NCBI GenBank assembly: GCA_019247305.1
Contig: JAFAPC010000178.1
Location: forward strand, 1 to 64,000
Source of the DNA: Pseudonocardiales bacterium
GTDB taxonomy: Bacteria > Actinomycetota > Actinomycetes > Mycobacteriales > Pseudonocardiaceae
Reading direction: 5' to 3'
DNA: 64,000 bases
Shown here piece after piece: positions 44,518 to 53,652 of the stretch. The first letter of the stretch is position 1, and each line of letters begins with the position of its first letter. The position numbers and the translations under genes were made by a program. The notes under the pieces are model-generated. The model saw only the letters and a list, made by a program, of their open reading frames with translations, was not told where the DNA came from and did no database searches.

Positions 44518-45183
44518 ATGCGCGTGACCATCGCCGGAGCGGGCGCGGTGGGCCGCTCCATCGCGGCTGAACTGCTCGAATTCGGCCACCAGGTGATGCT
44601 TATCGAACGAGATCCCGATCAGCTTGACCCGCACGAGATCGAGGGCGCCGAATGGGTTCTCGCCGACGCCTGCGAGCTGACCTCGCTGGAGGAGGCCCAG
44701 CTGGAGCGCTCCGACGTCGTGATCGCGGCGACCGGCGACGACAAGGTCAACCTGGTGGTCTCGCTGCTGGCCAAGACCGAGTTCGCGGTACGTCGGGTGG
44801 TGGCCCGGGTCAACAACCCGCGAAACGAGTGGCTGTTCACCGAGGCATGGGGGGTGGACGTCGCGGTGTCGACCCCTCGGATGCTCGCCGCGATGGTGGA
44901 GGAAGCGGTCTCCGTCGGCGATCTGGTGCGGCTGATGACCCTCCGACAGGGGCAGGCAAACCTGGTCGAGGTCACCCTGCCGGCGAATACGCCACTGGCC
45001 GGAGCGCCGGTGCGCCATCTGCAGTTGCCCGCCGACGCCGCGCTGGTCACCATCCTGCGGGGTGGCCGAGTGATCGTCCCGCAGGCCGATGACGCCCTGG
45101 AAGGTGGGGACGAGCTGCTCTTCGTCGCTGCTGCGGAGGTAGAGCCCGAGGTGCGGGCGGCGCTGAACCGTCAGCGACCCTAG
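44518..45183 (+). CDS. ceoC: Trk/Ktr potassium uptake regulator, TrkA family (second copy)
   Basis: 221 residues from ATG 44518. RCK-N domain with MRVTIAGAGAVGRSIAAELL, the nucleotide-binding Glu in LIERDPDQLD, and DKVNLVVSLLAKTEFAVRRV. The RCK-C domain has LPADAALVTILRGGRVIVPQ and GGDELLFVAA. It lies 34 bp after the first copy in the same operon and probably forms a mixed octameric ring with it. Confidence 0.93.
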   Translation: MRVTIAGAGAVGRSIAAELLEFGHQVMLIERDPDQLDPHEIEGAEWVLADACELTSLEEAQLERSDVVIAATGDDKVNLVVSLLAKTEFAVRRVVARVNNPRNEWLFTEAWGVDVAVSTPRMLAAMVEEAVSVGDLVRLMTLRQGQANLVEVTLPANTPLAGAPVRHLQLPADAALVTILRGGRVIVPQADDALEGGDELLFVAAAEVEPEVRAALNRQRP

Positions 45184-45197
45184 AAGAGTCAGTGACC

Positions 45198-45890
45198 CTA
45201 GCCCGTCACCCGCGCGGCACGGCGGATAGCCCAGACGGTGACCAGCGCGGCCACCACGGTCAGCGGCAGGCCCATCGCCAGCCGGGCCACCCCGAGCCAG
45301 TTTGCCTGCCGCAGGTCATACAGGTGGTGCTGGACGCTGAAACGGGCCAGCAAGAAGACCGCCCACACCATGGTCGCCACGTCGAAGCCGAATTGGGCGC
45401 GACGGTTCGTGCGCCAGCCGAACCCAGCGCCATTGAGCACCGACCACAGCACACCAACCAGCGGCCGGCGCACCACCACCGACACCATCAGCATCAACCC
45501 GGTGAGGAGGCTGGACCAGATGCCGTACAGGAAAAAGCCCCGTGCCTGCCCGGTGTGGTAGGCGATGACGGCGCAGACGACCACACCCAGGATCCCGGAG
45601 ACGGCCGGCTGGAGGGGCTCCCGGCGCAGCCGCCGCCACACCCCGACCGCGACCGCGACACCCAGCGATGCCCAGATCGCCGGTTGCAGTCCGGCCACCA
45701 GGTTCATCGCGACGAAGGCCGCCGTGGGGACGGCGGAGAACACCAGCCCCCCGACGCCACCCAGCTGGTCCAGCAGAGTAGGGGTGCGCACCGCCGAGCC
45801 GGTCAAGGTCCCGATGGTCGGGTGCTCCGTGGTGGCATGCCCGGTCGTGGCATGCCCCGTGGCCGGGGGCTCGGGTAAGGGTTGCGTCAT
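45198..45890 (-). CDS. DUF3159 membrane protein
   Basis: 230 residues with a His/Thr-rich N-terminus, two near-identical GHATTGHATTEH units and about five membrane helices (VFSAVPTAAFVAMNLVAGLQ and others). It carries the family piece HLYDLRQANWLGVARLAMGL. Function unknown. Convergent with ceoC, and its start overlaps the stop of the OB-fold gene by four bases, as in the mycobacterial order. Confidence 0.88.
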   Translation of the reverse strand: MTQPLPEPPATGHATTGHATTEHPTIGTLTGSAVRTPTLLDQLGGVGGLVFSAVPTAAFVAMNLVAGLQPAIWASLGVAVAVGVWRRLRREPLQPAVSGILGVVVCAVIAYHTGQARGFFLYGIWSSLLTGLMLMVSVVVRRPLVGVLWSVLNGAGFGWRTNRRAQFGFDVATMVWAVFLLARFSVQHHLYDLRQANWLGVARLAMGLPLTVVAALVTVWAIRRAARVTG

Positions 45891-46264
45891 GAACTCCGCT
45901 GCAGCTCATAGTAGGGGTTGTAGAGGACCTTGCGGCCGTCCCGAACGGCGATCCGGCCCGACGCCTTCACGGTGCGACCGGGCTCGATACCGGGGATTTG
46001 TCGCCGCCCCAGCCACACCAGAATAATCCCCTCGGAACCATCGAACAGCTCGGCCTCCAGGGTGGCCACCGCCGCCTTGGGGCGGTGCTCCACGCTGCGC
46101 AGCCGGCCCAGGACAGTGACCGCCTGACCGGAGTTGCATTCGCTGGCACGTCGTGCACCAGACTGTTCAACCTGGCGGGACAGGTCCTGCGCGTCCAGAT
46201 CAAGGACATCGCTGGTGAGCTGGCGGACGAGTCGCCGCCAGTAGCCGGGGGCCGCACCGCTCAT
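45887..46264 (-). CDS. OB-fold nucleic-acid-binding protein
   Basis: 125 residues from ATG 46264 with GGAGAG six bases upstream; a longer frame starts at 46312. The OB-fold region (about residues 45-120) reads AVTVLGRLRSVEHRPKAAVA, then FDGSEGIILVWLGRRQIPGI and VKASGRIAVRDGRKVLYNPY, as in the tRNA_anti-like/RecG-wedge type. Conserved partner of DUF3159 and DUF3710 in actinobacteria. Binding target not known. Confidence 0.85.
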   Translation of the reverse strand: MSGAAPGYWRRLVRQLTSDVLDLDAQDLSRQVEQSGARRASECNSGQAVTVLGRLRSVEHRPKAAVATLEAELFDGSEGIILVWLGRRQIPGIEPGRTVKASGRIAVRDGRKVLYNPYYELQRSS

Positions 46265-46375
46265 GTCGATCTCTCCGACTGCGATCACGGGTACCTCACC
46301 GGACCCGCTCAAGGCCCAGAGTAGCCCGATGGCACCGCGACTGGGCTCGGCCGCAGCTGATGTCGCCCATCTGGT

Positions 46376-47071
46376 TCAGCCCTGCTGGTAGGCGGCCCCG
46401 CCGCCAGCGGCATTGACCAGCTCGGCGGTGGCCTGCCTGAGTTGCTCTCCCAGCGGCCCGGGCAGCTGCAGAGGCAACGGGCTGCGCACCGGCAGCGGCT
46501 CCAGACCACGCACCACCACGGTCTGCCGGACGACATCGCGCAGCAACACGGCCCGAGCGGGCGCATGTTCAGCAGGCCCAGCCGCCACGCCGCGCAGCAT
46601 CCACCGGGGTCCATCCACCGCCAGGAACCGCAGCACCCCCTGCCCGGTCACGGCCTCAATCTCCTCGCCCCACTCGCCAGCGGCCAGCTCGACCTGTGCG
46701 CCCTCAGCTCGCAGCCGGCTCACCAACTCGGGGGTGACCTCACGCCACAAGCCGCCACTGCGGGGAGCGGCGAAAGCGGCGATCGTGAACTGGCCGAGAC
46801 CGGTCATCAGGTGCACCGCGCGCACCGGACCGGAACTGTCCACCTCGACCTGCAGTTGTGCTCCCTCCGGCACCGGCAGCCGCAGGGAGCCGAGATCCAG
46901 CCTGACCCACCCGTCCTCGGGTGCCTCGTCTACGTCATAGGGCCCGCACGCTGGTCGTGCGTCGGTACCGTCGTCGGGGACCTCATCGGGCACCTCCACG
47001 CCTTCGTCGTCAAGCTGCGGTCGGGCCCCGGTGCGGGCCCTAGTCTGGGTCTTGCTGCGACGTCCGAACAC
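46376..47071 (-). CDS. DUF3710 family protein
   Basis: 231 residues. A basic/acidic N-terminal segment (MFGRRSKTQTRARTGARPQL) precedes the conserved domain with GWVRLDLGSLRLPVPEGAQL, MTGLGQFTIAAFAAPRSGGL and VDGPRWMLRGVAAGPAEHAP. It is normally encoded immediately after dut. Here dut is missing and the next gene upstream is DUF3093. Function unknown. Confidence 0.9.
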   Translation of the reverse strand: MFGRRSKTQTRARTGARPQLDDEGVEVPDEVPDDGTDARPACGPYDVDEAPEDGWVRLDLGSLRLPVPEGAQLQVEVDSSGPVRAVHLMTGLGQFTIAAFAAPRSGGLWREVTPELVSRLRAEGAQVELAAGEWGEEIEAVTGQGVLRFLAVDGPRWMLRGVAAGPAEHAPARAVLLRDVVRQTVVVRGLEPLPVRSPLPLQLPGPLGEQLRQATAELVNAAGGGAAYQQG

Positions 47072-47221
47072 TGCTCAGCACTCTCCTGCCAGGTTGTCCC
47101 GCCCTGCTTGGTCCCGCCCTGCTTGGTCCCGGTTGAGCCGTAACCGTTCGTGGCCCGCGGTGAGTCCGCCGCACGCGGTCACCTTCAGGCGAACACGGGC
47201 GGCGAGACTACCCTCGGTCCC

Positions 47222-47713
47222 GTGCCCGATCAGCACGCCCCGCACCGCTGCGCGCCCGGCGTCGAGCCGGTCTTCGATGAGCGTCTCACCGTGCCGTTGT
47301 GGTGGTGGCCGCTGGGTTTCGGGGTGGCCACGTTGCTGGCGGCCGAGGTGCACATGGGATACCCCGGGGTGCGCGCCTGGCTGCCGTACCTGCTGACAGT
47401 GCCGCTGGCCAGCGTGGTGCTGATACGGATGGGCCGGCATCGGGTTGCGCTGCGCGGCGGCGTGCTGTGGGTGGGCCCGGCGCACATCCCCGTTCGCCAT
47501 CTGGGACAGATCCAGCTGATCCACCCGGACGCCAAACGGCGCGCGCTGGGCCCAGACCTGGACCCAGCGGCGTTTGTGCTGCACACCGGGTGGGTGGGAC
47601 CCGTGTTACGGATCACGATCACCGATCCAGCAGACCCCACCCCCTACTGGATCTTCAGCGTCCGCCGGGCCGAGACACTCACCGCCCTGCTGCGAGGCAA
47701 CACCGATTCTTGA
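47222..47713 (+). CDS. DUF3093 membrane protein
   Basis: 163 residues from GTG 47222. It has two membrane helices (WWWPLGFGVATLLAAEVHMG and AWLPYLLTVPLASVVLIRMG), then a soluble domain with RHLGQIQLIHPDAKRRALGP, the family motif AFVLHTGWVGPVLRITITDP and WIFSVRRAETLTALL. Function unknown. In the usual gene order it is divergent from dut; here it is divergent from DUF3710. Confidence 0.9.
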   Translation: MPDQHAPHRCAPGVEPVFDERLTVPLWWWPLGFGVATLLAAEVHMGYPGVRAWLPYLLTVPLASVVLIRMGRHRVALRGGVLWVGPAHIPVRHLGQIQLIHPDAKRRALGPDLDPAAFVLHTGWVGPVLRITITDPADPTPYWIFSVRRAETLTALLRGNTDS

Positions 47714-47720
47714 GGCCCGC

Positions 47721-48023
47721 TCAGGCCGCGCAGTCCCGGCAGACCATCTGTCCGTTACGTTGCTCGGCTAGCCTGCTGCGGTGATGGACCAGGAAGCAGC
47801 TTGAACACGTGAACTCATCGGCCTGCTTGGGCAGCACTCGAACGATCAGCTCCTCGCCGGACAGGTCAGCGCCAGGCAACTCGAAGTTCTCCGCGGACTC
47901 CGACTCGTCGACGTCAACCGACCCGGACTGCGCCTCGTTTCGTCTCGCCTTGAGCTCGTCCAGCGAGTCTTCGACAAGCTCATCCGCTTCGCTCCGCCGG
48001 GGAGCGTCGTAGTCGGTCGCCAT
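47721..48023 (-). CDS. DUF4193 small zinc-ribbon-like protein
   Basis: 100 residues from ATG 48023. MATDYDAPRR at the start, an acidic middle and the C-terminal pairs FTCSSCFLVHHRSRLA and MVCRDCA, a likely zinc site. Highly conserved in actinobacteria next to cei and DUF3093; function unknown. Confidence 0.93.
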   Translation of the reverse strand: MATDYDAPRRSEADELVEDSLDELKARRNEAQSGSVDVDESESAENFELPGADLSGEELIVRVLPKQADEFTCSSCFLVHHRSRLAEQRNGQMVCRDCAA

Positions 48024-48083
48024 GATTTCCACCCCTGAGTCGTACGGGTCGTGCCGCAGCACAAACGCACAGGCACGGTGATT

Positions 48084-48174
48084 TGTGCCCGAGACGTCGG
48101 TCACACTGAGACAATGTGGGCCCAAGACGTCGGCCACACTGTCATGTCTTGTGCCCGAGGTCTCGGCCACGCTG
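48084..48174. repeat. Three imperfect 25-27-bp direct repeats upstream of DUF4193/cei
   Basis: Copies at about 48084, 48115 and 48150 follow the consensus TGTGCCCGAGACGTCGG followed by CCACACTG, spaced 31-35 bp. The centre GACGTC is palindromic in copies 1 and 2. They lie 60-150 bp upstream of the DUF4193 start and may be operator sites for it or for cei on the other side. The rest of the 48024-48425 gap shows nothing else. Confidence 0.6.
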
Positions 48175-48425
48175 GGACGCTGCGGGTACGGCCCTGGTAC
48201 CTCCTACCGTGAGCCGCTGGGCGGCGCCAGAGGGGCGCGAGACTAGCTCGCCGACCAGCCCAGGACGGGGATTTCTCCGGCGTGTCTCATTCGGAGCAGG
48301 TCTGCTGTGGCGACCAGCTTAGGAAAACCCGACGTCGGAGACCCTGCGGCCGGCTGCGCCGCTCCCGTCCCGGGCTTACGCTCAAGGTTCGGGGGCTGGC
48401 CAGGTCATCCAGGGAGGACGGGGCC

Positions 48426-49094
48426 GTGGCTGCGGTAGACGGGCCAAGCGCGCGGGTGCCGGGTTATCGCCCACGCAGATCGATGCCCGCGGTCCTGCTG
48501 GCCGTGATCCTCAGCACGGTGGCTGGGCTGGTCTGGTTCAGCGTGTTGCATCAGACTACGGATAGCTGCCCCGCCCCAGCCACCCCCAGCCAGCGGCTCC
48601 CGGCCGATGGCCTGGAGGGGGTGGCGCCTGAGCCACCCCAGTTCATCCGAGTGGACGTGCTCAACGCGGGCGGCGTACGCGGCGAAGCGACCGTTGTCGA
48701 CGGCGCGCTGACCCAGCTGGGGTTTGCCCCGACCACGCCTGCGAACGATCCGCAATACCCTGCCTTTGACCTGCACTGCTACGGGGAGATCCGCTTCGGC
48801 GCCGCTGGGCAGGCTGCGGCCCGAACGCTGAGCTTAGCCCTCCCGTGCGCCGAACTCGTCCGTGACAACCGCTCCGACGCACACGTGGACCTGGCATTGG
48901 GCACCACGTTCATCGCCCTAGGACCCAACGACGCGGCTCGCACGGCCTTACGGGAGCTAGCCAGACTCAGGCAGCCGGTGCCGGCTGGACCTTCCCGCGG
49001 CGGCCTGGCCGCCCAGGTCGGACCCCCGTCCATCACCCAGTCACCCGTGGTGAATCCGGACCTCCTTCGCCGGGCCCGTCAGGTGACGTGCTGA
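48426..49094 (+). CDS. cei: Cell envelope integrity protein Cei (LytR C-terminal domain protein)
   Basis: 222 residues from GTG 48426 with AGGGAGGA upstream. One membrane helix near the N-terminus (MPAVLLAVILSTVAGLVWFS) leads to an exported LytR_C domain: FIRVDVLNAGGVRGEATVVD, FDLHCYGEIRFGAAGQAAAR and DLALGTTFIAL. It lacks the LCP catalytic domain, as in mycobacterial Rv2700. Convergent with suhB and divergent from DUF4193, matching the mycobacterial arrangement. Confidence 0.88.
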   Translation: MAAVDGPSARVPGYRPRRSMPAVLLAVILSTVAGLVWFSVLHQTTDSCPAPATPSQRLPADGLEGVAPEPPQFIRVDVLNAGGVRGEATVVDGALTQLGFAPTTPANDPQYPAFDLHCYGEIRFGAAGQAAARTLSLALPCAELVRDNRSDAHVDLALGTTFIALGPNDAARTALRELARLRQPVPAGPSRGGLAAQVGPPSITQSPVVNPDLLRRARQVTC

Positions 49095-49101
49095 CGCGCC
49101 G

Positions 49102-49905
49102 TCAGACCGCATCAGCGCCGCATTGCGCCGCCAGGTCCGCCAGCGCGTCGATGATCCCCGGTGTGGCCGCCAGCACAAGGTCTGACCCGCGCTGCGGCAA
49201 CCGGACCACCGCGCCGGCCTCGGCCGCGATCAGCGCACCTGCCGCCCAGTCCCAGTGGCGCAAGCCGTGCTCGGCGAAACCGTCCAACCAGCCGGATGCA
49301 ACAGAGCACAGATCCAGGGCAGCCGAGCCAGCGCGGCGCACATCCCGGATCTTCGGCAGCATGCCGGCGACCATGGCTGCCTGCCGCGCCCGTCGCTCGG
49401 GCCGGTAGGAGAACCCAGTGCCGATCAGCGACAGCTCCAGCTGGGTAGCCTCGCTGACCCGCAATGCGGCTCCGTCGCAGTCGGCTCCGCAACCGCGCGC
49501 CGCGCTCCACAGCCGGCCCGCGGCAGGCTGCCCCACCGCAGCGGCTAGGGACTGCCCATCCCGCAGGGCTGCCACCGAAACCGCATACCAAGGCAGCCCG
49601 TAGAGGTAGTTCACCGTGCCGTCGATGGGGTCGACCACCCAGTACAGGCCTCCCGGCTGCGGGCCAGCGCCGCCCTCTTCCTCGCCCAGCACCGGCTCAC
49701 CTGGCCGCCACTGCGCAAGCAGTCGCCGGGCTAACCGCTCGGCCGCGGTGTCGGCGACAGTAACCACGTCGGTGGCACTGGTTTTGGTCCCCACCTGCCC
49801 GGCGCCCGCGACCCGCATTCGCACGACCAGGTCGCCGACCTGGTGGACCACCGCCACTGCGGTGGCCCGCAACTGCTCGACGTCGTCCCCACGAACGCTT
49901 GGCAC
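49102..49905 (-). CDS. suhB: Inositol monophosphatase family protein (SuhB-like)
   Basis: 267 residues from GTG 49905, which has GGAGGA five bases upstream; the frame is open to 49983. A Mg2+-dependent phosphatase: GEEEGG, the metal motif WVVDPIDGTVNYLYGLPWYA, and the C-terminal WDWAAGALIAAEAGAVVRLP. In mycobacteria the orthologue (Rv2701c) dephosphorylates inositol phosphate. Divergent from ppgK. Confidence 0.93.
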   Translation of the reverse strand: MPSVRGDDVEQLRATAVAVVHQVGDLVVRMRVAGAGQVGTKTSATDVVTVADTAAERLARRLLAQWRPGEPVLGEEEGGAGPQPGGLYWVVDPIDGTVNYLYGLPWYAVSVAALRDGQSLAAAVGQPAAGRLWSAARGCGADCDGAALRVSEATQLELSLIGTGFSYRPERRARQAAMVAGMLPKIRDVRRAGSAALDLCSVASGWLDGFAEHGLRHWDWAAGALIAAEAGAVVRLPQRGSDLVLAATPGIIDALADLAAQCGADAV

Positions 49906-50056
49906 TGCGTCCTCCGACCAGTTTTTGGGCCTTGCGACCTCATCGTGGGCCCTCCGAGTAGACCCCGGGTCATCCGACCACACTCTGGCAACGAGATCCG
50001 GACTAGGGTCAGATCCGACCGGTAGCCTTACCGCGGACGATCAGGAGAGAACACGG

Positions 50057-50809
50057 ATGGCCAGGACACCCGGATTTGGGGTGGACATTGGCGGGTCCGG
50101 CATCAAAGGCGCCACGGTGGATCTGAGCAGCGGGGTACTGGCTGACCGGCGAGTCCGCGTCCCCACCCCGCAACCCGCCACACCAGAGGCGGTAGCGGAG
50201 CTGGTCGCCGTCATCACCAGCGAGTTCGCCTGGCACGACCCCATGGGAGTCACCCTGCCCAGCGTTCTCAAGCGCGGCATCGCCCGCACCGCGGCCCACT
50301 TAGACCCGTCATGGAAGGGCTTAGCCGCGAACGAGCTGTTCTCCGAGTACTGCCGAGTGCCGGTCACCGTGCTCAACGACGCCGACGCGGCCGGGTTAGC
50401 CGAGATGCGGTTCGGTGCGGGCCGCAACCAGGACGGCGTGGTCGTGCTGCTCACGTTCGGGACTGGCATCGGAAGCGCGCTGTTCGTCGATGGGGAGCTG
50501 GTGCCCAACACCGAACTGGGCCACCTTCCGCTCGACGGGGCCGACGCCGAGATCCGAGCAGCCGCCGCAGCGCGGGACCACGAAGCACTCTCATGGGCGG
50601 ACTGGGCCGCCCGAGTATCCCGCTATCTGCAAGTTCTGGAAGATCTGATCTGGCCCGATCTGATCATCGCAGGCGGCGGGATCAGCCGGAAGGCCGACAA
50701 ATGGTTGCCCCTGCTGGAGTGCCGAACTCCCGTGGTGGCGGCTGGGTTGCGCAACGACGCCGGCATCGTCGGTGCTGCGGCAGCCGCGGCGCGCCAGCGC
50801 GGGCGATAA
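50057..50809 (+). CDS. ppgK: Polyphosphate glucokinase
   Basis: 250 residues from ATG 50057 with AGGAGAG six bases upstream. A ROK/ASKHA kinase that phosphorylates glucose with polyphosphate or [58 protein letters not shown] and ELGHLPLDG. It lies between suhB and sigA, as in mycobacteria. Confidence 0.95.
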   Translation: MARTPGFGVDIGGSGIKGATVDLSSGVLADRRVRVPTPQPATPEAVAELVAVITSEFAWHDPMGVTLPSVLKRGIARTAAHLDPSWKGLAANELFSEYCRVPVTVLNDADAAGLAEMRFGAGRNQDGVVVLLTFGTGIGSALFVDGELVPNTELGHLPLDGADAEIRAAAAARDHEALSWADWAARVSRYLQVLEDLIWPDLIIAGGGISRKADKWLPLLECRTPVVAAGLRNDAGIVGAAAAAARQRGR

Positions 50810-51057
50810 GCGCTAGGGCGCAGCACCCCGGTGAAGCGATCGGCGCCGTCCCGATGCCCCCCGCCGTCCCGATGCCCCCGCCGTTACACTGTCTGAGTCG
50901 TACACTGGAACGTGGCACCGTCCCGAGCACCCTGGACCGCACCGCCAGAATCCGGCAGGCCGCCGTGATTATCAGCGCTGGCTCCAGCGGCGGGCTCGCC
51001 GACGGGGACCCTATTCCGCACCGCGCCCGAACACCGAACTGTTCCGAAAGGCCGTCC

Positions 51058-52488
51058 GTGGCAGCCGCAGAACCCGCATCCCGTCGCGCCGCAGCCTCGA
51101 ACCCCGCAGCTTCGAACCCCGCAGCTTCGAACCCCGCAGCTTCGGACCCCGCAGCTTCGGACCCCGCAGCTTCGAACCCCGCAGCCTCGGACCCCGCTGC
51201 TTCGAACCCCGCAGCCTCGACCCCCGGGACTGAGAAGAAGAAGCCCGCCTCCCGCAACAGCGCTGCGCGCAGTCGGGCGAAAACCGCCAGCAGCACTACC
51301 AAGACGGGCACCAAACCCGCCACCGGGGCAAAATCCACAGCCGCCAAGGGAGGCAGCACCGGAGCCGACCTGGGCGCCGATGCCGGGGTCGACATCGAGA
51401 GTGGCCCAGCTGCCGAAGACCTCGCCGACGTTGAGGTCGAGGTCGACGAGATCACCGTGGAGGCCGAGGAGGCGGAGGCGGCCAGTGGTCCCGGCGCGGA
51501 GGACTTCGTCTGGGATGAGGAGGAGTCCGAAGCGCTGCGGCAGGCTCGCAAGGATGCCGAGCTCACCGCCTCGGCCGATTCGGTACGCGCGTATCTCAAG
51601 CAGATCGGCAAGGTTGCCCTGCTCAACGCCGAGGAGGAAGTGGAGCTCGCCAAGCGCATCGAGGCTGGGCTCTATGCCGCCGAGCGGGTACGCAGGTCCG
51701 AGGACGCGACCGACAAGCTCTCTCCGCAGCTGCGTCGGGATCTGCGCTGGATCATCCGCGACGGTGAGCGCGCCAAGAACCACCTGCTAGAGGCCAACCT
51801 TCGCCTCGTTGTGTCGCTGGCCAAGCGCTACACCGGTCGCGGCATGGCATTCCTGGACCTGATCCAGGAGGGCAACCTGGGTCTGATCCGCGCGGTGGAG
51901 AAGTTCGATTACACCAAGGGCTACAAGTTCTCCACCTACGCCACATGGTGGATCCGGCAGGCTATCACCCGAGCAATGGCCGACCAGGCCCGCACCATCC
52001 GAATTCCGGTGCACATGGTCGAGGTGATTAACAAGCTAGGTCGCATCCAGCGTGAGCTGCTCCAGGACCTGGGGCGCGAGCCCACCCCCGAAGAGCTGGC
52101 CAAAGAGATGGACATCAGCCCGGAAAAGGTGCTGGAAATCCAGCAGTACGCTCGGGAGCCCATCTCGCTGGACCAGACCATCGGCGACGAGGGCGACTCT
52201 CAGCTCGGCGATTTCATCGAGGACTCCGAGGCTGTGGTCGCGGTGGACGCGGTCTCGTTCACGCTGCTCCAGGACCAGCTGCAATCCGTGCTGGCCACCC
52301 TCTCCGAACGGGAAGCCGGTGTGGTGCGACTGCGATTCGGGCTCACCGACGGTCAACCACGCACACTCGATGAGATCGGGCAGGTCTACGGGGTCACCCG
52401 AGAACGCATCCGCCAGATCGAATCCAAGACGATGTCCAAGCTGCGTCACCCTTCCCGTTCCCAAGTCCTGCGCGACTACCTAGACTAA
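51058..52488 (+). CDS. sigA: Principal RNA polymerase sigma factor
   Basis: 476 residues from GTG 51058, seven bases after GAAAGG. About 150 disordered N-terminal residues (a 5-residue repeat tract, then Lys/Ala- and acid-rich segments) precede region 1.2 ([20 protein letters not shown]). Region 2 is [20 protein letters not shown] and [20 protein letters not shown]; region 3 is [20 protein letters not shown]. Region 4 is [20 protein letters not shown] with [20 protein letters not shown]. It directs housekeeping transcription (HrdB/SigA group). Confidence 0.98.
   Translation: MAAAEPASRRAAASNPAASNPAASNPAASDPAASDPAASNPAASDPAASNPAASTPGTEKKKPASRNSAARSRAKTASSTTKTGTKPATGAKSTAAKGGSTGADLGADAGVDIESGPAAEDLADVEVEVDEITVEAEEAEAASGPGAEDFVWDEEESEALRQARKDAELTASADSVRAYLKQIGKVALLNAEEEVELAKRIEAGLYAAERVRRSEDATDKLSPQLRRDLRWIIRDGERAKNHLLEANLRLVVSLAKRYTGRGMAFLDLIQEGNLGLIRAVEKFDYTKGYKFSTYATWWIRQAITRAMADQARTIRIPVHMVEVINKLGRIQRELLQDLGREPTPEELAKEMDISPEKVLEIQQYAREPISLDQTIGDEGDSQLGDFIEDSEAVVAVDAVSFTLLQDQLQSVLATLSEREAGVVRLRFGLTDGQPRTLDEIGQVYGVTRERIRQIESKTMSKLRHPSRSQVLRDYLD
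51097..51216 (+). repeat. 15-bp tandem repeat in sigA (eight units)
   Basis: Eight 15-bp units of TCG(A/G)ACCCCGCAGC(T/C) code for SNPAA or SDPAA. A partial ninth unit follows. Units differ by 1-2 bases. Copy number could vary between strains without breaking the frame. Confidence 0.95.
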
Positions 52489-52546
52489 CCAGTTGGACGC
52501 TCTTCAAGGACTACCAACCCCGGTTACGCTGATCTTCAACGGCCCC

Positions 52547-52860
52547 CAACCCAACGCGTGCAATCTTTGATTCGAGGTCCCGTTGAGTTGCTGGCAGGAA
52601 TTCCGCTGGGGCCAAGCGCCAGCACCCTGCTGCCGGGCGCCGAGCGGCGGGAGCCCGGTTACGGTAGGCAGATCAGTACGGTTGCCCCGGGCGGTCATGC
52701 GCGGCGGCGAATTTCCGGGCCCCGCCGTGGCGGTTGTCGGTGTCACCGAGGGCAGGCTAGCGCGGCGGGCTGCGGTCGTCGGCGCCGGAACTCCACCACG
52801 GCACCAGCGCCCGACTTGCTGAAACGAAGATCCACAACTCACACCGGTAGCGGGTGACAT
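52547..52860 (-). pseudogene. Decayed partial copy of bioD
   Basis: 52547-52690 aligns with the 3' end of bioD (53672-53815): GCAATC, CGTTGAGTTGCTGGCAGGAA against CGTCGGGCTACTGGGAGGAA, then GGCAGATCA. The next part, GGTGTCACCGAGGGCAGGCT with AGCGCGGCGGGC, matches bioD about 220 bp further inside (54090-54130). So this is a bioD copy with an internal deletion and many substitutions. Between it and 53125 I see no other gene. Confidence 0.7.
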
Positions 52861-53125
52861 CCCGCGCGGCCGACGGAGGGACAGGGGCGACACGGTGCTG
52901 GGGCGGATCGTCTCCGAGACGTGGCCTCTCTGACTACCCGACCGGGTCGCCGCCCGCTCGATGATCCCCTCGCTCCGCGTATTCTCCCACAACACCGTGA
53001 CCTCCCCGTCGTCCGTGGTAACCACCCCGGAGAGTCGCCCGCCAGAGCCGCACGGGAGCGACCTCAGCAGGCAATCACCCCAAACTTTCAATCCGGAATG
53101 GGCCACCCGACAGGGCGACCAGCGG

Positions 53126-53533
53126 CTAATGGTGAAAGTCACAGTGACAAGAACTGCTCGGACAAATCCAGCAGCGGGGGCGATCTTTACAACAATCATA
53201 ACAACGATGCCATCCCGACTGACAAACTGGCTTCGTGTGAAACTCCCGCTGCTGATCCGAAACACTTTCGTCACACGGTTCGCCACAGGTCACACAGCGA
53301 CGACTCCCCGCGCTTATCTTTACTTTTATACTCTTCTTGTCATGGTGAGGTTCACAGTGACAAAGGGGGTCCGGACATTCCCGACATTGGGGAGTCCCGC
53401 GACACTTAGTACAAATTCTAACAGAAAATTTAAAACGACAAGAAGAATAAACAAGCGCCGTGTGAAACTTACGCTCCTCCTCATCCTCGTCGTTGTACTC
53501 GACGTTACAGGTCCCGCACTTTTGAACCTTCAC
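53126..53533 (-). CDS. Tandem Cys/His-cluster protein of unknown function
   Basis: 135 residues from GTG 53533 with AAAGGTGG five bases upstream; the longer frame upstream overlaps the bioD end. Two homologous units are seen. Unit 1: CGTCNVEYNDEDEEERKFHT, RICTKCRG, QCRECPDPLCHCEPHH. Unit 2: CVTCGEPCDESVSDQQREFH, RCYDCCKD, RCWICPSSSCHCDFHH. Each has about eight Cys and a closing CHCxxHH, enough for two zinc sites. The DNA is much less GC-rich than its surroundings and lies between a dead and a live bioD, so it was probably acquired. Cytoplasmic, as no signal peptide is visible. I do not recognise the family. Confidence 0.7.
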   Translation of the reverse strand: MKVQKCGTCNVEYNDEDEEERKFHTALVYSSCRFKFSVRICTKCRGTPQCRECPDPLCHCEPHHDKKSIKVKISAGSRRCVTCGEPCDESVSDQQREFHTKPVCQSGWHRCYDCCKDRPRCWICPSSSCHCDFHH

Positions 53534-53652
53534 CCAACCACCTTTCCGCACGCGCTGCCGTCGACTCAGGTGCTGTGGCCCTGATCCAGCGCGTCGCCGC
53601 CGAGCTGCGAGACTGCTCGGGAGGAAGCTCGTCACGGGACCACCAATCCTGG

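Noticed and set aside
42699-44561. 620-codon minus-strand ORF
   Set aside because: It is a chain of remnants: antisense of ceoB, pieces of the MFS pseudogene and antisense of the TPR remnant, joined by chance absence of stops.
51097-51216. Tandem repeats as possible CRISPR or non-coding satellite
   Set aside because: Units are 15 bp, contiguous and in frame within sigA.
52504-53286. 260-codon minus-strand ORF
   Set aside because: Its C-terminal part is the decayed bioD copy and its N-terminal part is antisense to nothing recognisable and overlaps the Cys-cluster gene. It is not a coherent protein.
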